Part shown: positions 1 through 9,703 of the stretch, piece after piece
Numbering within the stretch: the first letter of the stretch is position 1
How the letters are laid out: each line of letters begins with the position of its first letter
Assembly (NCBI RefSeq): GCF_001465595.2
Contig: NZ_CP013481.2
Coordinates: 3,224,001 to 3,288,000 of the forward strand
Source of the DNA: Pandoraea apista
GTDB lineage: Bacteria; Pseudomonadota; Gammaproteobacteria; Burkholderiales; Burkholderiaceae
Direction of reading: 5' to 3'
DNA: 64,000 nt
Position numbers and translations under genes: made by a program
The notes under the pieces: generated by a model
What the model was told of the DNA's origin: nothing
The model's database searches: none
Seen by the model: only the letters and a program-made list of their open reading frames with translations

Positions 1-280
1 TGACCAGAACGATCTCGCAGTCCGGCCCCGTCTTGATCAGACGCACGAAGCCCACCGGCTCGTCATATCGGTCGTAGGCCATGAAGAACCGGCCGCCTTG
101 ATTGAACAGATGAGTGAGGATCGGCAACTGGACCCGATCAACGACTTGTTCGATGAACCGTGAAACGTGACGTGAATCGCTCAGATAGCGGATGACGGCC
201 TCGTCTTCCAGCCAGTCCATCAAATTCAGCGCGTTTGCCCGAGTGATCTCCGGGCACAGAGAAATGAAAGGCTTGCTCAT
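1..280 (-). CDS. GNAT family N-acetyltransferase, N-terminal part only
   Basis: The reverse strand reads open from an ATG at 280 to the window edge, giving about 93 residues that begin MSKPFISLCPEITRANALNL. The stretch VGFVRLIKTGPDCEIVLV near the end looks like the central beta strands of a GNAT fold just before the acetyl-CoA loop. The acetyl-CoA binding half lies outside the window, so substrate cannot be judged. The gene is too short for the usual ORF cutoff because it is cut by the edge. The call rests on fold resemblance only. Confidence 0.6.
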   Translation of the reverse strand, partial: MSKPFISLCPEITRANALNLMDWLEDEAVIRYLSDSRHVSRFIEQVVDRVQLPILTHLFNQGGRFFMAYDRYDEPVGFVRLIKTGPDCEIVLV

Positions 281-439
281 CTTCACCACACTTGATTGCA
301 AGAATAAAAGCCTTTCATGGCTACGGCCATGACGGTTCTTTCGACAAAGCGCCCATTCTAAGACAGTGGGCGCGAGCCGGGGAGTTCCGGGCTCAGACGT
401 CTGGAAACATCTGGGATTTCGCGCAGGGCCAGTCCACCC

Positions 440-979
440 TCAACGACGCGGCATAACCGTCTGGCGCATTGCGCAACGCCGCGCCGCAGGCAGCCCGGCA
501 GCCACCTCATGCGCCAACACCTGCCTGAGCCGTTCACCCAGATCCGGCGCGGCAATCGGCACGAAACCCAGCCGGGTATAGAACGGCCCATTCCAGGGCA
601 CGTCGCGAAATGTCGTTAGCGTGAGCGCCGCCAGCCCCATACGCGCCGCATGCTCGGCCGCCGCCGTCATCAGCGCCCGCCCCACGCCGCGCGACTGCCA
701 ATCGCGATGCACGGACACTTCCCACACATGCAGTTCGTCGCCAAACACCTCGGCTTCGAGAAACGCGACGGGCTTATCATCTTGATCGACGGCCACCCAC
801 GCCACGCCCTGCGCGATCAGTTCTCGATGCCGAGCTACCGGCATCCCTTCACCGTCCGCCAACCAAGCCAGTTCCGGCAGCAGACGAAACAATTCGCCCG
901 CACTCCGGTCAACCTGCGGCAGTGCGGGCGCATCGTCTGGCCTGGCGACGCGAATGCGCACCGCAGCCATCGCCTCCAT
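440..979 (-). CDS. GNAT family N-acetyltransferase
   Basis: This 179-residue protein has a clear GNAT core: VSVHRDWQSRGVGRALMTAA carries the R/Q-x-x-G-x-G/A acetyl-CoA pyrophosphate loop (QSRGVG), followed by a helix and the late motif FYTRLGFVPI. The acceptor is unknown; both small molecules and protein N-termini are acetylated by this family. The ATG at 979 is preferred (an in-frame ATG at 970 is possible) because it lies only a few bases after the stop of the LysR gene at 985, suggesting co-transcription with that regulator. A longer reading upstream would overlap the regulator and is unlikely. Confidence 0.85.
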   Translation of the reverse strand: MEAMAAVRIRVARPDDAPALPQVDRSAGELFRLLPELAWLADGEGMPVARHRELIAQGVAWVAVDQDDKPVAFLEAEVFGDELHVWEVSVHRDWQSRGVGRALMTAAAEHAARMGLAALTLTTFRDVPWNGPFYTRLGFVPIAAPDLGERLRQVLAHEVAAGLPAARRCAMRQTVMPRR

Positions 980-984
980 CACCG

Positions 985-1998
985 TCAAACCACCACCTCC
1001 TGCGGCGCCATTTCCGTGCCGTACGAGGCCCAACGCCCCTCGGCATCGGTCGCTGCCACCGTCGGTTTGCACTGCACAGCGGTCTCGTCAAGGCCTTGGA
1101 GCAACGGGCAGCGCTCGAAGAGTTCGGCGATGAAGTCGACAAATACGCGAACCTTGGGCGACAAATGACGATTATGCGGGTACACAGCGGAAATCGGCAT
1201 GGGCGGCGGCTTCCATTGATGCAGGACCTCGACCAGTTGGCCGGACTGCAAATACGGCAACGCCATAAAACGCGCCAACTGAACCGTGCCAAAGCCCGCC
1301 AGCCCCAGTTGCAGATAGGCCTCGGCGTCGTTCACGGCGATCGAACCCTGCATGCTGATCTCGACTTCCTTGCCGTCCACAAGGAATTGCTCGTCGATGA
1401 CCCGCCCCGTGCGGCTCGAGAAATAATGCACCGCCGTGTGCCGTTGCAGATCGTCGAGCGTATGCGGCATGCCCATGCGCTCCAGATACGCCGGTGACGC
1501 GCACGTCAGGCTCTGGAACATGCCCACGCGCCGCGCGACCAGGCTTGAATCCTGAAGTGTGCCAACACGCAACACACAGTCGACCCCCTCCTGAATCAGA
1601 TCGACCGGCTTATCGCCCATGCCGACCATGAGTTCGATTTCCGGATAGCGGTCGTGAAATTCGCACAGCGACGGCAGCACCACCAGCTTGCCGAGCGAGC
1701 CCGGCATGTCGATGCGCAACTTGCCGCGCACGCGTTGGCTGCTCTCCCGGAACGACGACTCGGTCTCCTCGATATCCGCGAGAATGCGCAGGCAACGCTC
1801 GTAATAAGCCGCGCCGTCGGGCGTGAGGTTGAGCCGCCGGGTCGTGCGCTGCAACAGCCGTGTGCCCAGATGCGCCTCGAGATTTTGAATAATCGTGGTC
1901 ACCGAGGTGCGCGGCAAACCCAGATTGTCGGCCGCGCGCGAAAAGCTGTTCGCCTCGACCACTCGCGTGAAGACCTGCATCGCTTGTAAGCGATCCAT
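985..1998 (-). CDS. bpeT: LysR-family regulator of the RND efflux operon (BpeT/CeoR-like)
   Basis: The 337-residue protein starts MDRLQAMQVFTRVVEANSFS and has the LysR N-terminal winged helix-turn-helix (about residues 1-60, including PRTSVTTIIQNLEAHLGTRL) followed by a LysR substrate-binding domain. It diverges from a lipase-like gene and an RND pump, the order known for bpeT-llpE-bpeEF-oprC in Burkholderia pseudomallei and ceoR-llpE-ceoAB-opcM in B. cenocepacia. There the regulator activates the pump, and salicylate-like inducers are described for the ceo system. The start at 1998 has a good ribosome site (GGGGAAAC). Assignment to this ortholog group is from gene order and sequence resemblance. 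Confidence 0.85.
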   Translation of the reverse strand: MDRLQAMQVFTRVVEANSFSRAADNLGLPRTSVTTIIQNLEAHLGTRLLQRTTRRLNLTPDGAAYYERCLRILADIEETESSFRESSQRVRGKLRIDMPGSLGKLVVLPSLCEFHDRYPEIELMVGMGDKPVDLIQEGVDCVLRVGTLQDSSLVARRVGMFQSLTCASPAYLERMGMPHTLDDLQRHTAVHYFSSRTGRVIDEQFLVDGKEVEISMQGSIAVNDAEAYLQLGLAGFGTVQLARFMALPYLQSGQLVEVLHQWKPPPMPISAVYPHNRHLSPKVRVFVDFIAELFERCPLLQGLDETAVQCKPTVAATDAEGRWASYGTEMAPQEVVV

Positions 1999-2062
1999 GT
2001 TGTTTCCCCATTCAAAAGCACTGTTGCACTTGCCGATCCGGCATTTTGTGCCTCCGTCCCCG

Positions 2063-2097
2063 ATGCATATGCATATTGGTCGGCGGCATAAGCCAAT
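2063..2097. promoter_or_regulatory. Candidate LysR operator in the bpeT-llpE intergenic region
   Basis: Between the divergent start codons lie a perfect 12-bp palindrome ATGCATATGCAT (2063-2074) and, directly after it, an interrupted inverted repeat ATTGG-N13-CCAAT (2075-2097). LysR proteins commonly bind interrupted dyads in such divergent intergenic regions, so this is a reasonable site for the adjacent regulator. Function is inferred, not shown. Confidence 0.4.
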
Positions 2098-2239
2098 GCC
2101 CATAAGGCCGACACCGATTAGTCGAGCTGGCCGAACAGTGTTGCCAAATTATAGGCGTTTATCCTAATGTCCGTGGCCTCTAGACTTCGCTCCATCGAAT
2201 GTCATGAGAGGGGTATCGCTCGCGCGAACCCGAAGCCCT

Positions 2240-3148
2240 ATGTCAACCAACGCCAAGCCGAAATCGGGACGCCCGGTGCAAACGCACCACACCGAGGACG
2301 GACTGCGCATCGAAGAGGTGAGCATCGCCGGCCATGTGGGTCCGGTGACGCTGCGCCTTTACCGGCCCGCGGGCTCCGCCGCAGGTGCTGCCCATGAGAC
2401 GGCCGGCGAGCCCGGCGTCGTGGTGCCGCTCGAGGCCCATCTGCCCGCCGTGCTGTACTTCCACGGCGGCGGTTTCTGCAACGGTTCGCTCGACGACGGG
2501 GACGTAGCCGCCCGCTATCTTGCCTCGCACGTGCCCGCGCTGGTCGTCTCGGTCGGCTATTCGCTCGCGCCGGAACACCCGTTTCCCGCCGCGCCCGAAG
2601 ACGCCTGGTGCGCCGCACGCTGGCTTCAGCGCCACGCCCGCCGCTACGGCGCGAGCCCGCGCCGGCTGGCTGTGGTCGGTCACGACGCCGGGGGCAACAT
2701 CGCTGCGGCGCTCACCATGATCTCGCGCGATCGCGGCGAAGTGGCGATTGCCGCGCAAGTACTGCTCGCCCCGCTGCTCGACCCCAGCATGACGCGTCTG
2801 GCCGACGGCCGCACGCCAAGCGATATCGAAGCGAGCGAGTGCGCCCGGTGTTATCGCGCCTATCTGCCGCATGCCACGCAGCGTTTGCACCCGTATGCCG
2901 CACCGCTCGAATCACGCCGTCTCGCGGGCCTGCCGCCCACGTTGATCGCCTCCGCCGAACATGACCTGCTGCATGTCGAAGCCGAAAAATACGCTGCCGA
3001 ACTCATCGCGGCCGGCGTGCCAACGCAGGTCACGCGCCATCGCAGCGCGTCCCATCACGGCCTGGCCGCCCTTCCCGCCGCGTTGCGCGAGGTGGCCGCG
3101 TTCCTGACACGCCGGCTGGCGCCCCCCGCCACCGGCTCTACCCAGTGA
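2240..3148 (+). CDS. llpE: Lipase/esterase-like alpha/beta hydrolase LlpE, nucleophile serine missing
   Basis: This 302-residue protein belongs to the hormone-sensitive-lipase group of alpha/beta hydrolases: it has the oxyanion HGGG motif (LYFHGGGF), the downstream acid region (SAEHDLLH) and the catalytic His region (SASHHGLA). The nucleophile elbow, normally G-D-S-A-G-G, here reads G-H-D-A-G-G, with Asp near residue 149 in place of Ser, so ordinary esterase chemistry is doubtful. It is the first gene of the efflux operon, 27 bp before bpeE. LlpE homologues sit at this place in bpeEF/ceoAB operons and their role is unclear. The ATG at 2240 is preferred; an in-frame ATG at 2204 would add 12 residues. 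Confidence 0.8.
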   Translation: MSTNAKPKSGRPVQTHHTEDGLRIEEVSIAGHVGPVTLRLYRPAGSAAGAAHETAGEPGVVVPLEAHLPAVLYFHGGGFCNGSLDDGDVAARYLASHVPALVVSVGYSLAPEHPFPAAPEDAWCAARWLQRHARRYGASPRRLAVVGHDAGGNIAAALTMISRDRGEVAIAAQVLLAPLLDPSMTRLADGRTPSDIEASECARCYRAYLPHATQRLHPYAAPLESRRLAGLPPTLIASAEHDLLHVEAEKYAAELIAAGVPTQVTRHRSASHHGLAALPAALREVAAFLTRRLAPPATGSTQ

Positions 3149-3175
3149 GTCCATCCGATCCCGGAGATTTCAAAA

Positions 3176-4543
3176 ATGACCACCCTCGCTCGCAAACCTG
3201 TACTCATTGCCGCCGCCGCTACGGTGGCGCTTCTGGCCATCGGCACGCTCACCGTCGTGCGCGTTGACGCCAGCACGCCCGCCGCCCAAGTCATGCCGAC
3301 TGTGGAAGTGGATGTGGCCAACGTGATCTCGCGCACCGTGACCGACTGGCAAAGCTATTCCGGCCGGCTCGACGCGGTGGATCGCGTGGACATCAAGCCG
3401 CTCGTGTCGGGCACCATCACCGCCGTGCATTTCAAGGACGGTCAACTCGTGAAGAAGGGTGACCCCCTCTTCACCATCGATCCGCGCCCGTATGCGGCCG
3501 AAGTGGACCGTGCTGCGGCGCAGCTCGCGTCGGCACAAGCCCGTGACGTCTTCACCAGCACCGACCTTGCACGCGCACAGCGCCTGATCGCGGATAACGC
3601 CATCGCGAAAAAGGACTTCGATCAGAAGGAAAACGCAGCCCGTGAGGCGGTGGCCAACGTGAAGGCCGCGCAGGCCGCGCTGGAAACGGCACGCATCAAC
3701 CTCGGCTACACGCAAATCGTGGCCCCGGTCTCCGGACGCGTTTCGCGTGCGGAGATCACGGTCGGCAACACCGTGTCGGCGGGCGCCCAATCGCCCGCGC
3801 TGACCACGGTGGTGTCGGTCTCGCCGATCTACGCCGCGTTCGACGTCGACGAACAGACCTATCTGCGCTACCTGTCGCGCGACACGGCCAAACCGAGCGG
3901 CGTGCCCGTCGATCTGGGGCTGGCCAACGAATCGGGCTACTCGCGCAAAGGCACCGTGTATTCCGTGGATAACCGCTTCGACACGACGTCGGGCACGATC
4001 CGCGTGCGAGCACGCTTCGACAACGCCGATGGCGCGCTCTTGCCGGGCCTGTACGCCCGCATTCGCGTGGGTGGCGGCGAACCGCACCCGGCACTGCTCG
4101 TGGACGAAGCCGCTGTCGGCACCGACCAGAGCAAGAAGTTCGTGATGGTCGTCGACCCGCAGAACAAGGTGCAGTACCGCGAAGTGCAATTGGGCGAGCG
4201 CCACGGCGGCCTCGTGGAAATCGCGGGCGGTCTGAAAGACGGCGAACGCATCATCGTGAACGGTCTGCAACGCGTGCGCCCGGGTGACACGGTCTCGCCG
4301 AAGGCCGTGAAGATGGCCGGCGACACGGGCAACGCGGACGACACCCACGATGTGGCCGCCACCGCTGTTGCTGCCAACGATGCTGCCCATGCGGCCGATA
4401 CCTCGGCCAAAGCGGCTACGCCAGCCGCGAACGGCGCCAATGCCGCACAGAAGACTTCGCAGAACAGCAGCAAGGACGGTGCCGCAGCGCATTCGGCCGC
4501 CGCGAACCAGACGGGCGCGGTGACGAAGACGGCGTCGCGTTGA
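3176..4543 (+). CDS. bpeE: RND efflux periplasmic adaptor (BpeE/CeoA-like)
   Basis: The 455-residue protein is a membrane-fusion adaptor that links the inner-membrane RND pump to the outer-membrane channel. An N-terminal hydrophobic segment (about residues 8-27) has no lipobox cysteine, so it is probably anchored by that helix. The barrel-sandwich half motifs VDIKPLVSGTITAVHFKDGQ and YTQIVAPVSGRVSRAEITVG flank an alpha-hairpin rich in Ala and Lys. The last 55 residues are an Ala/Asn/Thr-rich low-complexity tail that is longer than usual for the family. It lies in one operon with llpE, bpeF and oprC. Confidence 0.93.
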   Translation: MTTLARKPVLIAAAATVALLAIGTLTVVRVDASTPAAQVMPTVEVDVANVISRTVTDWQSYSGRLDAVDRVDIKPLVSGTITAVHFKDGQLVKKGDPLFTIDPRPYAAEVDRAAAQLASAQARDVFTSTDLARAQRLIADNAIAKKDFDQKENAAREAVANVKAAQAALETARINLGYTQIVAPVSGRVSRAEITVGNTVSAGAQSPALTTVVSVSPIYAAFDVDEQTYLRYLSRDTAKPSGVPVDLGLANESGYSRKGTVYSVDNRFDTTSGTIRVRARFDNADGALLPGLYARIRVGGGEPHPALLVDEAAVGTDQSKKFVMVVDPQNKVQYREVQLGERHGGLVEIAGGLKDGERIIVNGLQRVRPGDTVSPKAVKMAGDTGNADDTHDVAATAVAANDAAHAADTSAKAATPAANGANAAQKTSQNSSKDGAAAHSAAANQTGAVTKTASR

Positions 4544-4629
4544 TCGCGGCCGCACTGCCCCTACCGTTGGTAAGTCGCGTGCTGGCACACGTATTCATTG
4601 CACGCTGAACGACACCCCAGAGTTTCGTC

Positions 4630-7600
4630 ATGAACATCTCAAAATTCTTTATCGATCGACCCATCTTTGCAGGGGTTCTGTCGGTCATCACGCTGCTGGC
4701 TGGCTTAATTGCCGTGTTCCAGTTGCCGATCTCGGAGTACCCGGAAGTGGTCCCGCCGTCGGTCGTCGTGCATGCCCAGTATCCCGGCGCCAACCCGAAG
4801 GTGATCGCCGAGACGGTGGCTTCGCCGCTCGAAGAGCAGATCAATGGCGTGGAGAACATGCTGTACATGCAGTCGCAGGCCAACAGCGACGGCAACCTCA
4901 CCACGACCGTGACCTTCCGTCTGGGCACCGACCCGGACAAGGCTCAGCAGCTCGTGCAGAACCGTGTCTCGCAAGCGCTGCCGCGCCTGCCGGACGACGT
5001 GCAGCGTCTTGGCGTGACGACCATCAAGTCCTCACCCACGCTCACGATGGTGGTGCACCTGATCTCGCCGAACGATCGTTACGACATGACCTACCTGCGC
5101 AACTACGCGCTCATCAACGTCAAGGACCGCCTCTCGCGGATCAAGGGCGTGGGTGAAGTGCAGTTGTGGGGGGCAGGCGACTACTCGATGCGCGTGTGGC
5201 TCGATCCGGCCAAGGTCGCCCAGCGCGGCCTGACCGCGTCTGACGTGGTGAAGGCCATTCGCGAGCAGAACGTGCAGGTTGCGGCCGGCGTGATCGGCGC
5301 GACCCCGGCCGGCCCGAATACCCCGCTGCAACTGAACGTGAATGCGCGCGGCCGGCTGAACACGGAAGAAGAGTTCCGCGACATCATCCTGAAGACCTCG
5401 CCCGACGGTGCCGTCACGCATCTGAGCGATGTGGCCCGCGTGCAACTCGACGCCTCGACATACAGCCTGCGCTCGTTGCTCGACAACAAGCCGGCCGTGG
5501 GCCTCGGTATCAATCAGGCACCGGGGGCAAACTCGCTGCAAATCTCGGACGATGTTCGCGCAGCGATGGCCGATCTGCAAAAAGATATGCCGCCGGGTGT
5601 GGAGTACCGCATCGAGTATGACCCGACACAGTTTGTGCGCTCGTCGATCAGCGCCGTGGTGCACACGCTGCTCGAAGCCATTGCTCTGGTGGTGTTGGTC
5701 GTGATCGTGTTCCTGCAAACGTGGCGTGCGTCGATCATTCCTCTGCTCGCCGTGCCGGTGTCGATCGTGGGAACGTTTGCCCTGCTGCTTGGCTTCGGCT
5801 ACTCGATCAACGCGCTGTCGCTGTTCGGCATGGTGCTCGCCATCGGTATCGTGGTCGACGATGCGATCGTGGTCGTCGAAAACGTGGAACGTAACATCGC
5901 GGCCGGGCTGTCGCCGAAGGAAGCGACGTATCAGGCGATGCGGGAAGTGAGCGGTCCGATCATCGCCATCGCGCTCACGCTGGTCGCCGTGTTCGTGCCG
6001 CTCGCTTTCATGTCGGGCCTGACGGGGCAGTTCTACAAGCAGTTCGCCATGACCATCGCCATCTCGACGGTGATCTCGGCCTTCAACTCGCTCACGCTCT
6101 CGCCGGCCATGGCCGCCCTACTGCTCAAGGACCATCACGCCAAGCCGGATTGGCTCACGCGTCAGATGAACCGTTATCTGGGTGGCTTCTTCGGGGCGTT
6201 CAATCGCGTGTTCCATCGCGGCTCGGAGAAGTACGGGCACGGTGTGACCCGCGTGATCGGCCGCAAGGCCGTCATGATGGCGATCTTCGCCGTGTTGCTG
6301 GGCGTCACGGTGTTGCTGGGCAAGGTCGTTCCGGGTGGCTTCGTGCCGGCGCAGGACAAGGAATACCTGATCGCATTTGCTCAGTTGCCCAATGGCGCGT
6401 CGCTCGACCGCACCGAGACCGTGATCCGCGACATGTCCGCTATCGCATTGAAGACGCCTGGCGTGAAGAGCGCCATCGCCTTCCCGGGTCTGTCGGTCAA
6501 TGGCTTCACCAACTCGTCGTCGGCAGGCATTGTGTTCGTCACGCTCAAGCCGTTTAGCGAGCGAAAGGACAAGTCGCTGTCGGCGGCTGCCATCGCTGCG
6601 AAACTCAACGGCGAATACTCGAAGAACAAGGACTCGTTCATCGCCGTATTCCCGCCCCCGCCGGTGCTGGGCCTGGGTACGCTCGGTGGCTTCAAGCTGC
6701 AAGTCGAAGACCGTGGTGCGCTCGGCTACGAAGCCCTGAACGACGCTACGCAGGCGTTCATCAAGAAGGCATCGCAGACGAAGGAACTGGGCCCGACGTT
6801 CTCGTCGTATCAGATCAACGTGCCGCAACTGAACGTGGATCTCGATCGCGTGAAGGCCAAGCAACTGGGTGTGCCGATCACCGACGTGTTCGACACCATG
6901 CAGATCTACCTCGGCTCGCTGTACGTGAACGACTTCAACAAGTTCGGTCGCGTGTATCAGGTTCGCGTGCAAGCCGACGCGCCGTATCGTGCGCATGCCG
7001 ACGACATCGGCCTGCTCAAGACGCGCAACAGCAATGGCGACATGGTGCCGCTCTCGTCGCTGGTGAAGGTCACGCCGACGTACGGTCCCGAAATGGTGGT
7101 TCGCTACAACGGCTACACCGCCGCCGACATCAACGGCGGGCCGGCCCCGGGTTACTCGTCGGGTCAGGCGCAAGCCGCGGTGGAGCGCATTGCGGCGGAA
7201 ACGCTGCCGCGCGGTGTGAAGTTCGAATGGACCGACCTGACGTATCAGCAGATTCTCGCGGGCGACTCGGCACTGTGGGTGTTCCCGATCTCCGTGCTGC
7301 TGGTGTTCCTGGTGCTGGCCGCACAGTACGAAAGCCTGACACTGCCGCTGGCCGTGATCATGATCGTGCCGATGAGCATCATGTCCGCGCTGTTCGGTGT
7401 GTGGCTCACGCGAGGGGATAACAACATCTTCACGCAGATCGGTTTGATGGTGCTCGTGGGGCTCTCGGCGAAGAACGCGATTCTGATCGTGGAATTCGCC
7501 CGGGAATTGGAAATGCAGGGCCGCACGGCCATCGCTGCCGCCATCGAGGCGAGCCGACTGCGACTGCGCCCGATTCTGATGACGTCCATCGCGTTCATCA

Positions 7601-7815
7601 TGGGTGTGGTGCCGTTGGTGACGTCGAGCGGTGCCGGTTCGGAAATGCGTCATGCCATGGGCGTGGCCGTGTTCTTCGGCATGATCGGGGTGACCGGATT
7701 CGGTCTGATCCTGACGCCGGTGTTCTACGTGCTGCTCCGTACGCTGGCAGGCAAGAAGCCGCTGCATAGTGCGCACGCGTCGACCATGCCCGCCAACGTC
7801 AAGGCCGAAGTCTGA
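4630..7815 (+). CDS. bpeF: RND multidrug efflux pump, HAE1 family (BpeF/CeoB-like)
   Basis: At 1061 residues this is the full length expected for an AcrB-type proton-driven drug exporter. It opens MNISKFFIDRPIFAGVLSVI, the standard first transmembrane helix, and has two large periplasmic loops and twelve predicted membrane helices. The proton-relay pair is present as GIVVDDAIVVVENVERN, Asp410 and Asp411. The known bpeEF/ceoAB pumps export chloramphenicol, trimethoprim and fluoroquinolones; that range is inferred for this one. It follows the adaptor after 86 bp and precedes the channel gene after 12 bp. Confidence 0.95.
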   Translation: MNISKFFIDRPIFAGVLSVITLLAGLIAVFQLPISEYPEVVPPSVVVHAQYPGANPKVIAETVASPLEEQINGVENMLYMQSQANSDGNLTTTVTFRLGTDPDKAQQLVQNRVSQALPRLPDDVQRLGVTTIKSSPTLTMVVHLISPNDRYDMTYLRNYALINVKDRLSRIKGVGEVQLWGAGDYSMRVWLDPAKVAQRGLTASDVVKAIREQNVQVAAGVIGATPAGPNTPLQLNVNARGRLNTEEEFRDIILKTSPDGAVTHLSDVARVQLDASTYSLRSLLDNKPAVGLGINQAPGANSLQISDDVRAAMADLQKDMPPGVEYRIEYDPTQFVRSSISAVVHTLLEAIALVVLVVIVFLQTWRASIIPLLAVPVSIVGTFALLLGFGYSINALSLFGMVLAIGIVVDDAIVVVENVERNIAAGLSPKEATYQAMREVSGPIIAIALTLVAVFVPLAFMSGLTGQFYKQFAMTIAISTVISAFNSLTLSPAMAALLLKDHHAKPDWLTRQMNRYLGGFFGAFNRVFHRGSEKYGHGVTRVIGRKAVMMAIFAVLLGVTVLLGKVVPGGFVPAQDKEYLIAFAQLPNGASLDRTETVIRDMSAIALKTPGVKSAIAFPGLSVNGFTNSSSAGIVFVTLKPFSERKDKSLSAAAIAAKLNGEYSKNKDSFIAVFPPPPVLGLGTLGGFKLQVEDRGALGYEALNDATQAFIKKASQTKELGPTFSSYQINVPQLNVDLDRVKAKQLGVPITDVFDTMQIYLGSLYVNDFNKFGRVYQVRVQADAPYRAHADDIGLLKTRNSNGDMVPLSSLVKVTPTYGPEMVVRYNGYTAADINGGPAPGYSSGQAQAAVERIAAETLPRGVKFEWTDLTYQQILAGDSALWVFPISVLLVFLVLAAQYESLTLPLAVIMIVPMSIMSALFGVWLTRGDNNIFTQIGLMVLVGLSAKNAILIVEFARELEMQGRTAIAAAIEASRLRLRPILMTSIAFIMGVVPLVTSSGAGSEMRHAMGVAVFFGMIGVTGFGLILTPVFYVLLRTLAGKKPLHSAHASTMPANVKAEV

Positions 7816-7827
7816 AGGATGCCAATC

Positions 7828-9414
7828 ATGCAATCGCAATGGATCAAACGCAGTCTGGGTGTCTCGAGCCTGCTCGCTACCCTGCTGGTGGTGGCGGGCT
7901 GCTCGATGGCCCCCACTTACGAAGTGCCGAAGGTGACCGACAAGGGTATGCCCACGGCGTTCAAGGAAGCCGCACTCCCGGCCGGTGAAGCCGGTACGTG
8001 GAAGACCGCCGAGCCTTCCGAGGCCGTGGCGCGCGGCGAATGGTGGAAAGTGTTCGGCGACGCCACGCTCGACAAGCTCGAAGAAGACGCGCTGTCCGCC
8101 AACCAGAATCTGAAGGCCGCCGCCGCCCGCGTGCAGGAAGCACGCGGCGTGCAGCGACAGGCTCGTGCGGCGCTGTTCCCGACGCTCGACGCCGGGTTCG
8201 GCCCGACTCGCCAGAAGATTTCGCCCGCCTCGCAGCTTCAGCCCGACGGCACGAATATCGCGCCGTACACGCTGTGGCGTGCGCAAGCGAGCGTTGGCTA
8301 CGAAGTCGACCTGTTCGGCCGCGTGTCGGATAACGTGGCGGCGGCCCGCGCCGACGCCGAGCAAAGCGAAGCGCTGTTTCACTCGGTGCAGCTCGCCTTG
8401 CAAGCGGACGTGGCGCAGAACTACTTCAACCTTCGCGAACTCGACGCCGAACAGGCGCTGTACACGCAAACGGTAACGCTGCGCGAAGAGGCCCTTAAGC
8501 TGGTGCAGCGCCGCTTCACTGAGGGCGATATCGGCGAGCTTGACGTGGCGCGCGCCAAGGCCGAACTGGCCACAGCGCAATCCGATGCGCTGGCCGTTGC
8601 ACGCCTGCGTGCGGCATCGGAACATAGTCTGGCGATTCTGCTCGGCAAGACGCCTGCGGAGTTTTCATTCGCGCCGTCGCCGCTGGTGCCCGTCGCGATC
8701 CGCATTCCGGCGGGTCTGCCGTCGGCCCTGCTCGAACGGCGTCCGGATATCGCGGCGGCCGAACGCGCAATGGCGGCGGCGAACGCACGCATCGGTGTTG
8801 CGAAGGCGGCTTTCTTCCCGTCGCTCTCGCTGACCGGTTCGGGCGGCTTCGAGGCGGCCACGCTGGGCGACCTGTTCAACTGGTCGAGCCGCACCTTCCT
8901 GCTGGGCCCGGTAGTCGGCGGTCTGCTCTCGATGCCGATCTTCGATGGCGGTGCACGCAGCGGCAATCTGTCGCGTGCCCGTGCGCAATATGAAGAGGAC
9001 GTGGCGAACTACCGTCAACAGGTGCTCGTGGCGTTCCAGGAAGTCGAGGACAACCTGTCGAATCTGCGCCTGCTCGCGGCACAAACGCGTGCGCAGGACG
9101 ATGCGGTGAAAGCGTCGAGCCGCGCCGCGCAACTGTCCCGCACGCAGTATCAGGAAGGCTCGATTGCGTATCTCGATGTGATCGATGCCGAGCGTACCGT
9201 GTTGCAGTCTCGACGCAGCGCGGTGCAGCTCGCAGGCGCGCAAGCCGTGTCGACCGTCAACCTGATCCGCGCCCTCGGCGGCGGCTGGGGTGACGTGCCG
9301 GCATCAGGCGCAGCCCCTGCGGCTCCGGGTTCACCGCCGGCTCCGGCAGCGGCTGCCACACCTGCGACGGCTGCGGTGTCGTCCGGCGGCAATGCCACGG
9401 TGGCTGCCCGCTGA
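7828..9414 (+). CDS. oprC: Outer-membrane efflux lipoprotein (OprC/OpcM-like)
   Basis: The 528-residue product is a TolC/NodT-type outer-membrane factor with two repeated helical domains (around residues 80-280 and 285-490), including the repeats AAAARVQEARGVQRQARAAL and AERAMAAANARIGVAKAAFF. An N-terminal signal ending LLVVAGCSM is a lipobox, so it should be lipid-anchored. A Pro/Ala-rich tail closes the protein. The ATG at 7828 is preferred because AAGGAT lies at normal distance before it; the ATG at 7819 overlaps that ribosome site. It completes the three-part pump. Confidence 0.93.
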   Translation: MQSQWIKRSLGVSSLLATLLVVAGCSMAPTYEVPKVTDKGMPTAFKEAALPAGEAGTWKTAEPSEAVARGEWWKVFGDATLDKLEEDALSANQNLKAAAARVQEARGVQRQARAALFPTLDAGFGPTRQKISPASQLQPDGTNIAPYTLWRAQASVGYEVDLFGRVSDNVAAARADAEQSEALFHSVQLALQADVAQNYFNLRELDAEQALYTQTVTLREEALKLVQRRFTEGDIGELDVARAKAELATAQSDALAVARLRAASEHSLAILLGKTPAEFSFAPSPLVPVAIRIPAGLPSALLERRPDIAAAERAMAAANARIGVAKAAFFPSLSLTGSGGFEAATLGDLFNWSSRTFLLGPVVGGLLSMPIFDGGARSGNLSRARAQYEEDVANYRQQVLVAFQEVEDNLSNLRLLAAQTRAQDDAVKASSRAAQLSRTQYQEGSIAYLDVIDAERTVLQSRRSAVQLAGAQAVSTVNLIRALGGGWGDVPASGAAPAAPGSPPAPAAAATPATAAVSSGGNATVAAR

Positions 9415-9651
9415 GCGCACCCGACAGACCGAATAGCGCGTCAGCAAGACGGAGGGGACGGCCCGGCTTATCGAGCCGCCGCAGACCATCCCCCCGTATC
9501 GAATGCATCGAACCGGCGGCCGCACTCGTCCCCCCCAAGACGAGTGGCACGCCGACCTGCCCCCGACGCGCGCCAAGCACGCCGCCGGTCTCGATGCACC
9601 CGGCCACCTGACGGTAAGTGTTGGAAAGGTTTCTTCCCTGCGTCCCTGCTT

Positions 9652-9703
9652 GCCCGGTGCATGCCTGAGTCACACGACATTCGGCATGCCCGGGCTTTTT
9701 TTT
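9652..9703 (+). terminator. Rho-independent terminator of the efflux operon
   Basis: The arm GCCCGG-T-GCATGCC (9652-9665, one bulged T) pairs with GGCATGCCCGGGC (9683-9695) and is followed directly by eight T residues. It stands about 240 bp after oprC in the 440-bp gap before the RcnB-like gene. No supported gene was found elsewhere in that gap. Confidence 0.8.

Noticed and set aside
6118..8625. An 835-codon open frame on the reverse strand across the efflux pump genes
   Set aside because: It lies antisense to bpeF and oprC, whose protein motifs are complete. High-GC codon bias creates such long mirror frames.
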